Positions 1 to 8,887 of a stretch of DNA of 32,969 nucleotides are shown piece after piece. Within the stretch, counting starts at the first letter, position 1. Each line of letters starts with the position of its first letter. Origin of the DNA: Phenylobacterium sp. (GTDB lineage Bacteria > Pseudomonadota > Alphaproteobacteria > Caulobacterales > Caulobacteraceae); NCBI RefSeq assembly GCF_031181185.1, contig NZ_JAPSKZ010000019.1, positions 1 to 32,969 of the forward strand, in the 5' to 3' direction. The position numbers were made by a program, and so were the translations under genes. Under the pieces are notes generated by a model. The model was not told where the DNA came from. It ran no database searches and worked only from the letters and a program-made list of their open reading frames with translations.

Positions 1-1
1 C

Positions 2-880
2 CAGCAGTGGCCCAACTACGTGCTGCAGCTCGAGAAGGTGCCGGTGGCGGGCCTCACCTGGTCCAAGCTCGCCGGTGGCGGGACCTCCGAGCCGCCGCCG
101 CCGACCAATCCGCAGCTCGCCTTCACGACCACGTCGCTGACGCTGGCCGAGGGCAACTCGGGAACGACGGCGTTCAGCTTCACGGTGACCCGCACCGGCT
201 CGACCGCCGCCAGCTCGACGGTCAACTGGGGCGTCTCGGGCTCGGGCTCCAACCCGGCCTCGGGCGCGGACTTCCAGGGCGGCGCCCTGCCCTCCGGGAC
301 GCTGACGTTCGCGGCGGGCGAGACCTCGAAGACCATCACCGTCAACGTCGTCGGCGACACCACGGTCGAACCCACGGAAGCGTTCACCGTGACCCTGTCC
401 GGCGCATCGGGCGCTACCTTGGGTCAGGCGACGGCGACCGGGACCATCACCAACGACGACGGCTCGACGGGCGGCGGCGGCGGCCAGGTGATCAATTCGC
501 CCGGCCCGGGCTCGGCCCTGACCGGCGGCGCTGGCGCCGACACCCTGAACGCCAGCCAGGGCCAGGACGTGCTGACCGGGGCCGGCGGCGCCGACCACTT
601 CGTCTTCCCCAAGGAGAACTGGGCGCCTGCGCGGATCACCGACTTCGAACGCGGGGTCGACAAGATCGACATCCGCGGGATGCTGGACGCGGTGGGCTAC
701 ACCGGGACCGATCCGTTCGGAGCCGGCTACCTGAAGCTGATCGACGACGGGGCCGGCGGCACGAAGGTGCTGTTCGACCGCGATGCGACCGGCACGGCCC
801 AGCAGTGGCCCAACTACGTCTTCCAGGTCGAGAAGGTGGCGCCCGGCCAGCTCACCGCCAGCGACTGGATCTTCCAGTAG
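2..880 (+). CDS. Calx-beta / RTX-like secreted protein, C-terminal fragment
   Basis: The reading frame is open from base 2, so the true start lies upstream of the window; about 292 residues are visible. After a short Gly/Pro-rich linker there is a Calx-beta domain (about residues 39-155 of the visible part, with the typical ending TITNDDG), then a Gly-rich linker. A hemolysin-type segment follows (GGAGADTL, LTGAGGADHFVF) and then a C-terminal module of the type I secretion target kind, with DFERGVDKIDI and a hydrophobic end at SDWIFQ. Such proteins are normally exported by an ABC-type one-step secretion system and fold on calcium outside the cell. The first visible residues (QQWPNYVLQLEKV) repeat the protein's own end (QQWPNYVFQVEKV), so an earlier copy of the terminal module precedes the Calx-beta domain. 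The stop codon lies 3 bases from the convergent cysA stop. The substrate or enzymatic part, if any, is outside the window. Confidence 0.85.
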   Translation, partial: QQWPNYVLQLEKVPVAGLTWSKLAGGGTSEPPPPTNPQLAFTTTSLTLAEGNSGTTAFSFTVTRTGSTAASSTVNWGVSGSGSNPASGADFQGGALPSGTLTFAAGETSKTITVNVVGDTTVEPTEAFTVTLSGASGATLGQATATGTITNDDGSTGGGGGQVINSPGPGSALTGGAGADTLNASQGQDVLTGAGGADHFVFPKENWAPARITDFERGVDKIDIRGMLDAVGYTGTDPFGAGYLKLIDDGAGGTKVLFDRDATGTAQQWPNYVFQVEKVAPGQLTASDWIFQ

Positions 881-883
881 GCG

Positions 884-1957
884 TCACGTCGCGTAGACCT
901 GCGGGCGCAGCGGCTTGACGCGGACGGCCAGGCCGGGCGCGACCCCGGCCGGCAGCGTCGGGCCATGCGCCTGCAGCTCGACCACCTCGCCCTCGATCAG
1001 GCACTCGATCCGCACGTCGGGACCGCGGGCGGCCACCGCCTTGACCTCGGCGGCCAGGCCTGGGCCGTCCGCCGGCGCGAAGGCCACCTCGTCGGGTCGG
1101 AAGAACACCTCGACCCGCCCCTCCGGCGCGTTGCTCGGCGCGGGCGATTCCCAGTCCGCGATCCTCAGCCGGTCCTTCTCGACCACCCCCGGCATGCGGC
1201 AGGCGGCCCCGAGGAAATCGAAGACGAACGGATCGGCCGGGTGCTCGTAAACCTCGTTCGGCGTGCCCAGCTGCACCAGTTGGCCGTCCTTCAGGATCGC
1301 CACGCGATCGGCGAGGTCCAGCGCCTCCTCTTGGTCGTGGGTCACGAACACGGTGGTCACGCCGGCGCGGTCGTGCAGCTCGCGCAGCCAGCGACGCAGC
1401 TCCCGGCGCACCTGGGCGTCGAGGGCGCCGAACGGCTCATCCAGCAGCAGCATTCGGGGTTCGATGGCCAGCGCCCGGGCGAGCGCCACGCGCTGCCGCT
1501 GACCGCCGGAAAGCTGTGACGGGTAGCGCTTCTCCAGCCCCTCCAGCTGCACGAGCGACAGGAGATGCGCGACGCGGTCGGCGATCTCGGACTTCGACGG
1601 CCGATCCGAACCCTTCCGGACCGACAGGCCGAAGGCGATGTTCTGGGCGACGGTCATGTGCCGGAAGAGCGCGTAGTGCTGGAACACCATGCCCACTCGC
1701 CGTTTGCGCACCGGCAGGGCGAGGAAGTCCTCGCCGGCGAAGCGCACCTCGCCCGCGTCGGGCTTCTCGAGGCCGGCCAGGACGCGCAGCAGCGTCGTCT
1801 TGCCCGAGCCCGACGGGCCTAGCAGCGCCAGGAACTCCTTCTCGCGCGCTTGCAGCGAAACATCCCTCAGCGCCGGGAAGCGACCGAAGGCCTTCGAGAC
1901 CCCGCGGATGTCGAGCGCCAGGTTCGAGCTAGTGTCGTCGTCGGGCCGAAAGTTCAC
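884..1957 (-). CDS. cysA: Sulfate/thiosulfate ABC transporter ATP-binding protein CysA
   Basis: This is the cytoplasmic ATPase of the sulfate/thiosulfate importer, driving transport through CysT-CysW. With the chosen start it has 357 residues, close to the family norm. Walker [10 protein letters not shown] is at residues 47-55, signature LSGGQ at 149-153, Walker B LLLDEP at 170-175 and the switch His at 207. About 120 C-terminal residues match a TOBE-like regulatory domain. The frame stays open upstream to 2077, but that part reads as a shadow inside cysW. I chose the GTG at 1957-1955, which overlaps the end of cysW by 29 bases and gives a normal N-terminus (family core [13 protein letters not shown] from about residue 13). 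No good Shine-Dalgarno precedes it, so the exact start is uncertain. It is the last gene of the operon. Confidence 0.93.
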   Translation of the reverse strand: MNFRPDDDTSSNLALDIRGVSKAFGRFPALRDVSLQAREKEFLALLGPSGSGKTTLLRVLAGLEKPDAGEVRFAGEDFLALPVRKRRVGMVFQHYALFRHMTVAQNIAFGLSVRKGSDRPSKSEIADRVAHLLSLVQLEGLEKRYPSQLSGGQRQRVALARALAIEPRMLLLDEPFGALDAQVRRELRRWLRELHDRAGVTTVFVTHDQEEALDLADRVAILKDGQLVQLGTPNEVYEHPADPFVFDFLGAACRMPGVVEKDRLRIADWESPAPSNAPEGRVEVFFRPDEVAFAPADGPGLAAEVKAVAARGPDVRIECLIEGEVVELQAHGPTLPAGVAPGLAVRVKPLRPQVYAT

Positions 1958-2765
1958 CGGAATGACGCCATTCGAGGACGGTCTTGAGGACCAGGGTGAC
2001 GAGTCCGAGGCCGGCCAGGATGGAGGCCGCCGCGAAAGCGCCGACGAATTCGTAGTCATTGTAGAGCACCTCGACATGCAGCGGCAAAGTCGTCGTCAGA
2101 CCCCGCACGCTGCCGGAAACCACGGAGACCGCGCCGAACTCGCCCATGGCGCGGGCGTTGCAGAGCAGGACGCCGTACAGCAGCGCCCAGCGGATGTTCG
2201 GCAGGGTGATCCGCCAGAAGGTCGTCCAGCCGCCGGCGCCGAGCGTCAGCGCGGCGGCCTCCTCGTCCGAGCCCTGGTCCTGCATCAGGGGGATCAGCTC
2301 GCGGGCGACGAACGGCAGGGTCACCAGCACCGTGGCCAGCACCAGGCCGGACGTGGCGAAGATGATCTTGATGTCGTGATCGATCAGCCATTCGCCGAAC
2401 CAGCCCTGGGCGCCGAACAGCAGCACCCAGACCAGGCCCGACACCACCGGCGACATCGAGAACGGCAGGTCGATGAAGGTGACCAGCAGGCTCTTGCCCT
2501 TGAACTCGAACTTGGCGATCGCCCAGGCGGCCGCGACGCCGAACACGGCGTTAAGCGGCACGGAGATCGCTGCCACGGTAAGGGTCAGCTTGATCGCCGC
2601 GATGGCGTCGGGCTGCTTCAGGGGCTCGAGATAGGCGGCCCAGCCCTCCGACAGGGCCTGCTGGAACACGACGGCCAGAGGCAGCACGATCAGCACGCCC
2701 AGCACCGCGACCGTGAGGGCCAGGAACAGGGGCCCGAGGCCCGGCAGGCGAACGGTCGGGCTCAT
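1929..2765 (-). CDS. cysW: Sulfate ABC transporter permease CysW
   Basis: This inner-membrane permease pairs with CysT to form the sulfate channel. It has 278 residues, beginning [20 protein letters not shown], with about six hydrophobic helices. The ABC permease EAA-type loop is visible ([22 protein letters not shown]), as is the family-typical segment [15 protein letters not shown]. The ATG at 2765-2763 overlaps the cysT stop as ATGA, indicating translational coupling. The longer frame running up to 3584 is a shadow inside cysT. The 3' end overlaps the start of cysA. Confidence 0.94.
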   Translation of the reverse strand: MSPTVRLPGLGPLFLALTVAVLGVLIVLPLAVVFQQALSEGWAAYLEPLKQPDAIAAIKLTLTVAAISVPLNAVFGVAAAWAIAKFEFKGKSLLVTFIDLPFSMSPVVSGLVWVLLFGAQGWFGEWLIDHDIKIIFATSGLVLATVLVTLPFVARELIPLMQDQGSDEEAAALTLGAGGWTTFWRITLPNIRWALLYGVLLCNARAMGEFGAVSVVSGSVRGLTTTLPLHVEVLYNDYEFVGAFAAASILAGLGLVTLVLKTVLEWRHSGELSARRRH

Positions 2766-3631
2766 GCCCGCCCCCGCTTCGCCAGGAACACCTGGGCGGC
2801 GTTCACGGCCAAGAGGGCGCCGAACGAGATGACCAGCATGGCCAGGCCCACCGCAGCCGCCCCGGCATAGTCGTACTGCTCGAGCTTGATGACGATCAGC
2901 AGCGGCGCGATCTCGGACTTCAGCGGCATGTTGCCGGCGATGAAGATCACGCTGCCGTACTCGCCCACGGCCCGCGCGAACGCCAGGCTGAAGCCCGAGA
3001 GCAGCGACGGCGCAAGCGTCGGCAACACCACCAGCCAGAACCGCTGCAGGTTGGTCGCCCCCAGCGTCTGGGCGGCCTCTTCCACCTCGACGTCCAGGTC
3101 TTGCAGCACCGGCTGCACCGTGCGCACGACGAACGGCAGGCCGATGAACACCAGGGCGATGAAGACGCCGACCGGGTTGTAGGCGGTCTTGATCCCGAGT
3201 TTGGCGAACGGCTCGCCGAGGATCCCCGTCGGCGCATAGATCGCCGTCAGCGCGATGCCGGCCACCGCCGTCGGCAGGGCGAACGGCAGATCCACGAAGG
3301 CGTCGATGAGCCGCCGCCCCGGGAATTCGTATCGGGTCAGGGTCCAGGCGACGAGCAGGCCGATGGGCACGTTCGCCAGCGCCGCCAGCGCCGCAGCCCC
3401 GAAGCTCAGGCGCAGCGAGGAAAGCACGCGTGGCTCGGTGAGCGCCGACCAGACGCCCGACAGTCCCAGCTCCCAGGGCCGCAGGATCAGCGCCGTCAGC
3501 GGCAGCACCACCAGCAGGCCGAGGTAGGTCAGGGTCCAGCCCATGGCGAGGCCGAAGCCCGGCAGGATGCTGGGCTGCACCCATCGGGCCCGAACCCGTC
3601 GGGGCGGTTCGGCCAGAGCGGCGATCGTCAT
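2762..3631 (-). CDS. cysT: Sulfate ABC transporter permease CysT
   Basis: This is the partner permease of CysW, also known as CysU. It has 289 residues with several membrane segments, the EAA-type loop ([21 protein letters not shown]) and the family segment [18 protein letters not shown], which distinguish sulfate permeases from other importers. The N-terminal 25 residues are Arg/Pro-rich and cytoplasmic. It starts 8 bases after the stop of the binding-protein gene and is coupled to cysW by an ATGA overlap. Confidence 0.95.
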   Translation of the reverse strand: MTIAALAEPPRRVRARWVQPSILPGFGLAMGWTLTYLGLLVVLPLTALILRPWELGLSGVWSALTEPRVLSSLRLSFGAAALAALANVPIGLLVAWTLTRYEFPGRRLIDAFVDLPFALPTAVAGIALTAIYAPTGILGEPFAKLGIKTAYNPVGVFIALVFIGLPFVVRTVQPVLQDLDVEVEEAAQTLGATNLQRFWLVVLPTLAPSLLSGFSLAFARAVGEYGSVIFIAGNMPLKSEIAPLLIVIKLEQYDYAGAAAVGLAMLVISFGALLAVNAAQVFLAKRGRA

Positions 3632-3638
3632 CCCAGGC

Positions 3639-4688
3639 CTAGCGCTTGTAGATGCGGTCGAAGACGCCGCCGTCGGCGAAGTGGGTCGCCTGGGCCTTCT
3701 TCCAGCCGCCGAACTGGCCGTCGACGGTCACCAGCGGGATGTTGCGGAACTTGGACCGGTACTTGGCGAGCGCGGCTTCGTTGCGCGGCCGGAAGTGGTG
3801 CTTGCCGATCAGATCCTGCGCCAGGGGGCTGTAGAGGAAGTTCAGGTATCCCTCAGCCTGGATGCGGGTCTTCTTGCGGTCGACGTTCCTGTCCACCAGC
3901 GCCACCGTCGGCTCGGCCAGGATCGACAGGCTGGGATAGACGATGTCGAACTTGGGCCCGAACTCCTCGAGCGAGAGATAGGCCTCGTTCTCCCAGGCGA
4001 TCAGCACGTCGCCGATGCCGCGCTCCGCAAACGTGGTGGTGGAGCCGCGCGCGCCGGTGTCCAGCACCGGCACGTTGCGGAACAGCTTGGCCAGGAAGGC
4101 TTCCGCCGTCTGCGGAGAGCCGCCCGGCTGCTTCAGCGCCCAGGCGTAGGCCGCCAGGTAGTTCCAGCGGGCGCCGCCCGAGGTCTTGGGGTTCGGCGTG
4201 ATGACGCTGATCCCCGGCTTCGCCAGGTCGCCCCAGTCGCGGATCTTCCAGGGATTGCCCTTCCGCACCAGGAACACGATCGTCGAGGTGTAGGGCGCGG
4301 AGTTGTTCGGCAGCCGGCTCTGCCAGTTTGGCGGCAGGAGCTTGGCCCGCAGCGCGATCTCGTCGATGTCGTAGGCCAGCGCCAGGGTCACCACGTCAGC
4401 CTGCAGGCCGTCGATCACCGCCCGCGCCTGGCGGCCCGAACCGCCGTGGCTCTGGTTGATGTTCAGGCTCTGGCCGGTGCGGCCCTTCCAGTAGCTGGCA
4501 AAGGCGGTGTTCACCTCCTTGTAGAGCTCGCGGGTCGGATCGTAGCTGACGTTGAGCAGGGTCAGTCCGCGGGCCTTGGACTGGGCCTGCGCCGCCCCGG
4601 GGAGGAGGAGCGGCGCAGTCCCAGCCGCCGTGATGCCTGCAGCTCCCACGCTGAGCAGGCGGCGACGCGTGAAGTTGGTGTCCGTCAT
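3639..4688 (-). CDS. Periplasmic sulfate-binding protein, Tat-exported
   Basis: This is the solute-binding protein that delivers sulfate or thiosulfate to CysTW-CysA. It has 349 residues, the usual size for Sbp/CysP. The N-terminus [12 protein letters not shown] followed by a hydrophobic stretch and AQA is a twin-arginine signal, with cleavage near residue 35. The mature part has the family signatures [29 protein letters not shown] and [13 protein letters not shown]. The GSGRQAR segment is the part that binds the oxyanion in characterised family members. Sequence alone does not separate Sbp (sulfate) from CysP (thiosulfate), so no symbol is given. It lies 30 bases downstream of the porin gene. 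Confidence 0.93.
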   Translation of the reverse strand: MTDTNFTRRRLLSVGAAGITAAGTAPLLLPGAAQAQSKARGLTLLNVSYDPTRELYKEVNTAFASYWKGRTGQSLNINQSHGGSGRQARAVIDGLQADVVTLALAYDIDEIALRAKLLPPNWQSRLPNNSAPYTSTIVFLVRKGNPWKIRDWGDLAKPGISVITPNPKTSGGARWNYLAAYAWALKQPGGSPQTAEAFLAKLFRNVPVLDTGARGSTTTFAERGIGDVLIAWENEAYLSLEEFGPKFDIVYPSLSILAEPTVALVDRNVDRKKTRIQAEGYLNFLYSPLAQDLIGKHHFRPRNEAALAKYRSKFRNIPLVTVDGQFGGWKKAQATHFADGGVFDRIYKR

Positions 4689-4718
4689 CGTGGTCAGGTC
4701 CCGTCGAGGGGTTGTCGG

Positions 4719-6305
4719 TCAGAAGGCGTACTGGGTGCGGAAGGACCAGATGTTCAGGTCCTGGCCGATCTGAGCCCCTGCGGGGGGCGTGAGGGCGCCG
4801 GCGCCGAAGGCCGTCCCGCCGGGCGACAGACGATCGACCTCCACGCGCTGGTAGTCGGCGAGGAAGCGGACGTTGTTGTTCGGGTACCAGTTGAGCCCGA
4901 CCGTGATGATCTTCTGCTCGCCGCCCCGAACGGCCGAGGCGGTGGGGGCCGTGTCCGGCGCGCCGGCGTTGAAGTTCAGGTCCAGGTCGGAGTAGCGGGC
5001 CGCCAGCTCCCAGACGCCCCAGCTCCCGGAGCCCAGCTTGAACGGGTTCTCCACCCGCGGGCTGTCGAAGCCGCCGTTGGCCGCATTGTAGCGCCGCGGC
5101 TGACCCGTGATCGTCCAGGCGCCCTGCACGTACCAGCCGGCGAACTCGGGATCGGCCAGGGCGCCCGTGCGGCGCTCCACGTCGATCCAGAAGTGCTCGC
5201 CCTGCAGGCTGAAGTTCTTCCACTGGTAGGCCGCTTCGACGCCCAGCGCCGTCAGTCCGTCGGCGTCGATGCTGCCGGTGTCGACCAGCCGGGCGCCGTC
5301 GACGCGGAGCTCGGGGCGTTCGCGCAGGCGCACCGGCGTCGCCGCCCCGCCCGGCGGGATGTCCGCGCCCGTGGCCGCCGGATTGATCACCAGGTTCGCG
5401 TTCACGCCGACCTGGATCAGGCTGTCCAGCGTCTTGTACGGCACATAGGTCGCCCGGATCACGGCGCCCAGCTGCTCGTCGAAGCTGGAAACGCCGATGG
5501 TGTTCCCGGTGACGTTGGCGCCGAACGACCAGCGCTCGCCGTTGGCCAGCACCGCCGCGCCCGTCCGCCCGTCGCCGCCCGCGAAGCCGCGGACGAGTTC
5601 GGCCACCGCCGCCCGTTCCGGGAACAGCGACGCGGTGTTGGAGGTCGCGTCCTCGAGGCCTGTGGTCGGCGCGAACGCGCCCACCCGGAAGCGCAGGGGC
5701 TTGAGCCCAGCGTATTCGATGTAGGCGTTGGTGATCTTGCCGGCTTCCTCGACGCCCGAGCCGCCGAAGTCGAACAACAGGTTGTAGTTCCAGTCGCTGA
5801 ACGCCTTGCCTTCGATGCCGAAGCGCACGCGCCGGAAGTTGGTGCCGTCCGCCAAGTCGCGGGCCCGATCGGCCTCGGCCGCGTCACCCACCGAGCCGCG
5901 GCGGAAGTCGCTGCCGGGCGGGCCGGCGCTGCGCTGGTCGTAGTGGGCTGCGTCGAGCTGGACGATTCCGCGCAGCGAGGCGGTGAACGCGCCGTCGCCA
6001 GAGGCGATCGTCGGCCGGCCGTTGGCGATCGACACCGTCGTGGCGGCGACCTGGTCGCGGATGGCCTGGTCCGAGGCCGCCCCTTGCGCCTTGAGGTCCA
6101 GGATCTGCTGCTCGAGCTCGTCATTGCGCCGTTCCAGCGCATCGAGGCGGCCGATCAGGGCCAGCAGTTGCTCCTGGCTGATGCCGGTCGGCTGGCCGTT
6201 GGCCGTCGCGACCGCCTGCGCCATCGCCGAGGGCGCAGCGCTGCAAAGCAACGCCGCCAGGGCGAGGCTTTCCCCTATCCGTTTCGATCGTCCAGGCGCG
6301 GTCAT
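4719..6305 (-). CDS. OprO/OprP-like outer-membrane porin leading the sulfate operon
   Basis: The predicted protein has 528 residues. It has a signal peptide ending AMAQA near residue 30, then a short coiled coil (LLALIGRLDALERRNDELEQ) that probably drives trimerisation. A long beta-barrel region follows and ends in an aromatic residue (RTQYAF), as outer-membrane barrels do. The arrangement matches the phosphate-selective porin O/P family. A strong Shine-Dalgarno (GGAGGGGAGAGG) precedes the ATG. It is the first gene of an apparent five-gene transcription unit with the sulfate importer, so I infer that it passes sulfate or sulfonates across the outer membrane rather than phosphate. Selectivity cannot be read from the sequence. 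Confidence 0.88.
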   Translation of the reverse strand: MTAPGRSKRIGESLALAALLCSAAPSAMAQAVATANGQPTGISQEQLLALIGRLDALERRNDELEQQILDLKAQGAASDQAIRDQVAATTVSIANGRPTIASGDGAFTASLRGIVQLDAAHYDQRSAGPPGSDFRRGSVGDAAEADRARDLADGTNFRRVRFGIEGKAFSDWNYNLLFDFGGSGVEEAGKITNAYIEYAGLKPLRFRVGAFAPTTGLEDATSNTASLFPERAAVAELVRGFAGGDGRTGAAVLANGERWSFGANVTGNTIGVSSFDEQLGAVIRATYVPYKTLDSLIQVGVNANLVINPAATGADIPPGGAATPVRLRERPELRVDGARLVDTGSIDADGLTALGVEAAYQWKNFSLQGEHFWIDVERRTGALADPEFAGWYVQGAWTITGQPRRYNAANGGFDSPRVENPFKLGSGSWGVWELAARYSDLDLNFNAGAPDTAPTASAVRGGEQKIITVGLNWYPNNNVRFLADYQRVEVDRLSPGGTAFGAGALTPPAGAQIGQDLNIWSFRTQYAF

Positions 6306-6345
6306 GCCTCTCCCCTCCGTGATGTCGGAGGCGAAGCTATTCCGC

Positions 6346-6371
6346 TAAATCCTATGAGAGAAGTAGGATTA
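6346..6371. promoter_or_regulatory. Inverted repeat upstream of sulfate operon, candidate operator
   Basis: The arms AATCCTA (6348-6354) and TAGGATT (6364-6370) are perfect inverted complements separated by 9 bases. One further outer pair of bases almost matches. It is an AT-rich island in very GC-rich DNA, 43-65 bases upstream of the porin ATG, where an operator of the sulfate operon would be expected. The binding protein is not known to me. Confidence 0.5.
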
Positions 6372-6401
6372 GACTCTCAGCCTATGCAGAAATTCTAAAC
6401 C

Positions 6402-7406
6402 CTACTCCGCGGCCAGTAGAGCGCGCCCGGCGGTGAACGAGGTCTTCTCGGCCAGTTCGGCTTTGGCGGCCTCGTATTCCTCGGCCAAGCGGGCCACCAG
6501 CTCGGCGGCGGACGGCACGTCCTTCACCGCGCCGATGCCCTGGCCGCAGCCCCAGATGTCGCGCCAGGCCTTGGACTTCTGGTTGCCGCCCGAGCCGAAG
6601 TTCATTCGCGACGGGTCGCTTTCCGGCAGGTTGTCCGGGTCCATTCCGGCCGCCCGGATCGACGGCGCCAGGTAGTTGCCGTGCACGCCGGTGAAAAGGT
6701 TCGAATAGACGATGTCGTCGGCGCCCGAGGCCACGATCATGTCCTTGTAGGCCTGTTCGGCGTTGGCTTCTTGAGTGGCGATGAAGGCCGAGCCGACATA
6801 GGCCAGGTCGGCGCCCATGGCCTGGGCGCCCAGGATGGCGCGGCCGTTGGCGATCGAGCCCGAGAGCGCGATCGGGCCCTGGAACCACTCGCGCACCTCC
6901 TGAACCAGCGCAAACGGCGACAGCTTGCCGGCGTGGCCGCCCGCGCCGGCGGCGACCGTGATCAGCCCGTCCGCCCCCTTCTCGATCGCTTTGCGGGCGA
7001 AGCGGTCGTTGATCACGTCGTGCAGCACGACGCCGCCATACGAATGGACCGCGGCGTTCACGTCCTCGCGCGCGCCCAGCGAGGTGATGACCACCGGCGC
7101 CTTCCACTTGGTCGAGATTTCAAGGTCGTGTTCGAGCCGGTCGTTGGTCTTGTGGACGATGTGGTTCACGGCGAAGGGCGCCGAGGGCCGATCCGGGTTG
7201 TCGCGGTCCCACGCGGCCAGTTCCTCGGTGATCCGGTGCAGCCATTCGTCGAGCAGGCTGGCCGGCCGCGCGTTCAGCGCGGGGAACGAGCCCACGATGC
7301 CCGCCTTGCACTGGGCGATCACCAGGTCGGGCCCCGAGATGATGAACAGCGGGCTGCCGATCACCGGCAGGCGCAGGCGGTCTCGAAGAACGGGCGGCAG
7401 GGCCAT
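6402..7406 (-). CDS. Nitronate monooxygenase-like FMN oxidoreductase
   Basis: The predicted protein has 334 residues and is a TIM-barrel flavoprotein of the 2-nitropropane dioxygenase / nitronate monooxygenase family, which uses FMN. Visible family features are the N-terminal LRLPVIGSPLFIISGPDLV and the glycine-rich phosphate-binding segments GADGLITVAAGAGGHAG and GAQAMGADLAYVGSAFIAT. The late segment ending GCGQGIGAVKD is also typical. The His in AGGHAG is the conserved catalytic-type position. Members act on alkyl nitronates, but many relatives have unknown substrates; the divergent thiolase hints at acyl-CoA metabolism. The start ATG at 7406 is preceded by a modest GAGGT. It is probably a single-gene unit read away from the shared control region. 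Confidence 0.88.
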   Translation of the reverse strand: MALPPVLRDRLRLPVIGSPLFIISGPDLVIAQCKAGIVGSFPALNARPASLLDEWLHRITEELAAWDRDNPDRPSAPFAVNHIVHKTNDRLEHDLEISTKWKAPVVITSLGAREDVNAAVHSYGGVVLHDVINDRFARKAIEKGADGLITVAAGAGGHAGKLSPFALVQEVREWFQGPIALSGSIANGRAILGAQAMGADLAYVGSAFIATQEANAEQAYKDMIVASGADDIVYSNLFTGVHGNYLAPSIRAAGMDPDNLPESDPSRMNFGSGGNQKSKAWRDIWGCGQGIGAVKDVPSAAELVARLAEEYEAAKAELAEKTSFTAGRALLAAE

Positions 7407-7420
7407 GGCTACCTCGAACA

Positions 7421-7446
7421 GTTGTTAGATTTACAACGTATGTAAA
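7421..7446. promoter_or_regulatory. Palindrome in divergent promoter of flavoprotein and thiolase genes
   Basis: TTTACA (7430-7435) and TGTAAA (7441-7446) form a perfect inverted repeat with a 5-base spacer. A second, overlapping one is GTTGT (7421-7425) with ACAAC (7433-7437). The site sits between two divergent starts (7406 and 7537), about 24 bases from the flavoprotein ATG. Its size resembles operators of TetR-type fatty-acid or acyl-CoA regulators, which is an inference from form only. Confidence 0.55.
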
Positions 7447-7536
7447 AGCGCCGCAGCCGGCAAGACGCATTTGTCGCTGGACTGACGCTACGGCCGCCTA
7501 GGAGGCTTCGTCTAATTTCCAGGGGAGGACAACCAC

Positions 7537-8787
7537 ATGCCCGAAGCTCTGATCATCGACGCCTGCCGCACGCCGCGCGGCATCGGCAAGGTCGGCAAGG
7601 GGGCGTTGGCCGACTTCCACCCCCAGCACCTGGCCGCCACGGTCCTGAAGGCGATCGCCGAGCGCAACCAGCTGAAGACCGAGGAAGTCGACGACATCAT
7701 CTGGGGCACCTCCTCCCAGCGCGGCAAGCAGGGCGGCGACATGGGACGGATGGCGGCCCTCGACGCCGGCTACGACACCCGCGCCAGCGGCGTCACCCTG
7801 GACCGCTTCTGCGGCTCGGGCATCACCGCGGTGAACCTGGCCGCGGCCCAGATCATGTCGGGCATGGAGGACCTGGTCATCGCCGGCGGCACCGAGATGA
7901 TGTCCTACACCGCCGCCACTGCCAGCATGCAGGGCCCGGACGGCGGCCCCGCCCTGATCGATTCCGGCAACACCCGCCTGCGCGCCAAGCACCCGCAGTC
8001 GCACCAGGGCGTCTGCGCCGACGCCATCGCGACCCTGGAAGGCATCAGCCGCGAGGCCCTGGACGAGCTGGCCTACGTCAGCCAGCAGCGGGCGGACAAG
8101 GCGATCAAGGAAGGCCGTTTCGACCGCAGCGTCGTGCCGGTCTATCGCGACGACGGCACAGTGGCCCTCGATCGCGAGGAATTCCCCCGTCCGCAGACGA
8201 CGCTGGAGGGTCTCGCGGCCCTGAAGCCTTCCTTCGAAGCGATGGCCAACGCGCCGCTTGACGACCAGGGCACGACGCTGGCCGGCCTGATCAACCGCGT
8301 CTATCCGGACCTGAAGATCCGCCACTTCCACCACGCCGGGAACTCCTCGGGCGTGGTGGACGGCGCGGCCGCGGTGCTGCTGGCCTCGCCCGAGTACGCC
8401 AGGAAGAACGGCCTGAAGGCCCGCGCGCGCGTCGTCGCCATGGCCAATGTCGGCGACAGCCCGACCCTGATGCTGAACGCCCCGGTCCCGGCGGCGAAGA
8501 AGGTGCTCAAGAAGGCCGGCCTGACGCCCGACGACATCGACCTGTGGGAAATCAACGAGGCCTTCTCGGTCGTGGCCGAGAAATTCATCCGCGACCTCGA
8601 GCTCGACCGTGAGAAGGTCAATGTGAACGGTGGCGCCATGGCGCTGGGCCACCCGATCGGCGCCACCGGCTCCATCCTGATCGGCACCATCGTGGACGAG
8701 CTGGAGCGGCGCGACCTCAAGCGCGGCCTGGTCACCATGTGCGCCGCCGGCGGCATGGCCCCGGCGATCATCGTCGAACGGGTCTAG
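7537..8787 (+). CDS. Acetyl-CoA acyltransferase (thiolase)
   Basis: The predicted protein has 416 residues and is a thiolase that cleaves 3-ketoacyl-CoA with CoA, or condenses acetyl-CoA in the reverse direction. The nucleophilic cysteine is C92 (TLDRFCGSGI), the conserved histidine is H372 (MALGHPIGATGS) and the second active cysteine is C402 (TMCAAGGMAP). The segment EINEAFSVV is also diagnostic. A strong Shine-Dalgarno GGGGAGGAC lies just before the ATG. The length exceeds the 390-400 residues of biosynthetic PhaA thiolases, which suggests a degradative FadA/FadI-like role. The chain-length preference is not visible. It is transcribed divergently from the flavoprotein gene. Confidence 0.95.
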   Translation: MPEALIIDACRTPRGIGKVGKGALADFHPQHLAATVLKAIAERNQLKTEEVDDIIWGTSSQRGKQGGDMGRMAALDAGYDTRASGVTLDRFCGSGITAVNLAAAQIMSGMEDLVIAGGTEMMSYTAATASMQGPDGGPALIDSGNTRLRAKHPQSHQGVCADAIATLEGISREALDELAYVSQQRADKAIKEGRFDRSVVPVYRDDGTVALDREEFPRPQTTLEGLAALKPSFEAMANAPLDDQGTTLAGLINRVYPDLKIRHFHHAGNSSGVVDGAAAVLLASPEYARKNGLKARARVVAMANVGDSPTLMLNAPVPAAKKVLKKAGLTPDDIDLWEINEAFSVVAEKFIRDLELDREKVNVNGGAMALGHPIGATGSILIGTIVDELERRDLKRGLVTMCAAGGMAPAIIVERV

Positions 8788-8790
8788 CTC

Positions 8791-8842
8791 ACCGTCTCCC
8801 CCTGCGGGAGAAGGTGTCGCCTGAAGGGTGACGGATGAGGGG
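8791..8842. repeat. Intergenic repeat-like element
   Basis: The core CTCCCCCTGCGGGAG forms a 5-bp stem (8796-8800 with 8806-8810) and is followed by a GTGTCGCCTGAAGGGTGACG segment. From memory this is the kind of short sequence that recurs between genes in Caulobacter-type and other alphaproteobacterial genomes. There is only one copy in this window, so repetition cannot be shown here. Confidence 0.5.
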
Positions 8843-8870
8843 TCGCACGGTGATGTCCGCGCGACCCCTC
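8837..8870. terminator. Bidirectional hairpin between convergent genes
   Basis: GAGGGGTCGC (8837-8846) and GCGACCCCTC (8861-8870) are perfect 10-base inverted complements around a 14-base loop. The hairpin lies between the thiolase stop (8787) and the stop of the membrane protein read from the other strand (8888). Position and symmetry fit a terminator serving both directions, though no T-tract follows. Confidence 0.6.
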
Positions 8871-8887
8871 TTCGTTCGGAGAGGGGA

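Noticed and set aside
1958-2077. N-terminal extension of CysA
   Set aside because: This part of the frame lies inside cysW and is Ser/Pro-rich without similarity to CysA.
3543-6398. 951-residue plus-strand frame across the sulfate operon
   Set aside because: High GC leaves the opposite strand open; the translation has no recognisable domain and the minus strand codes for the binding protein and porin.
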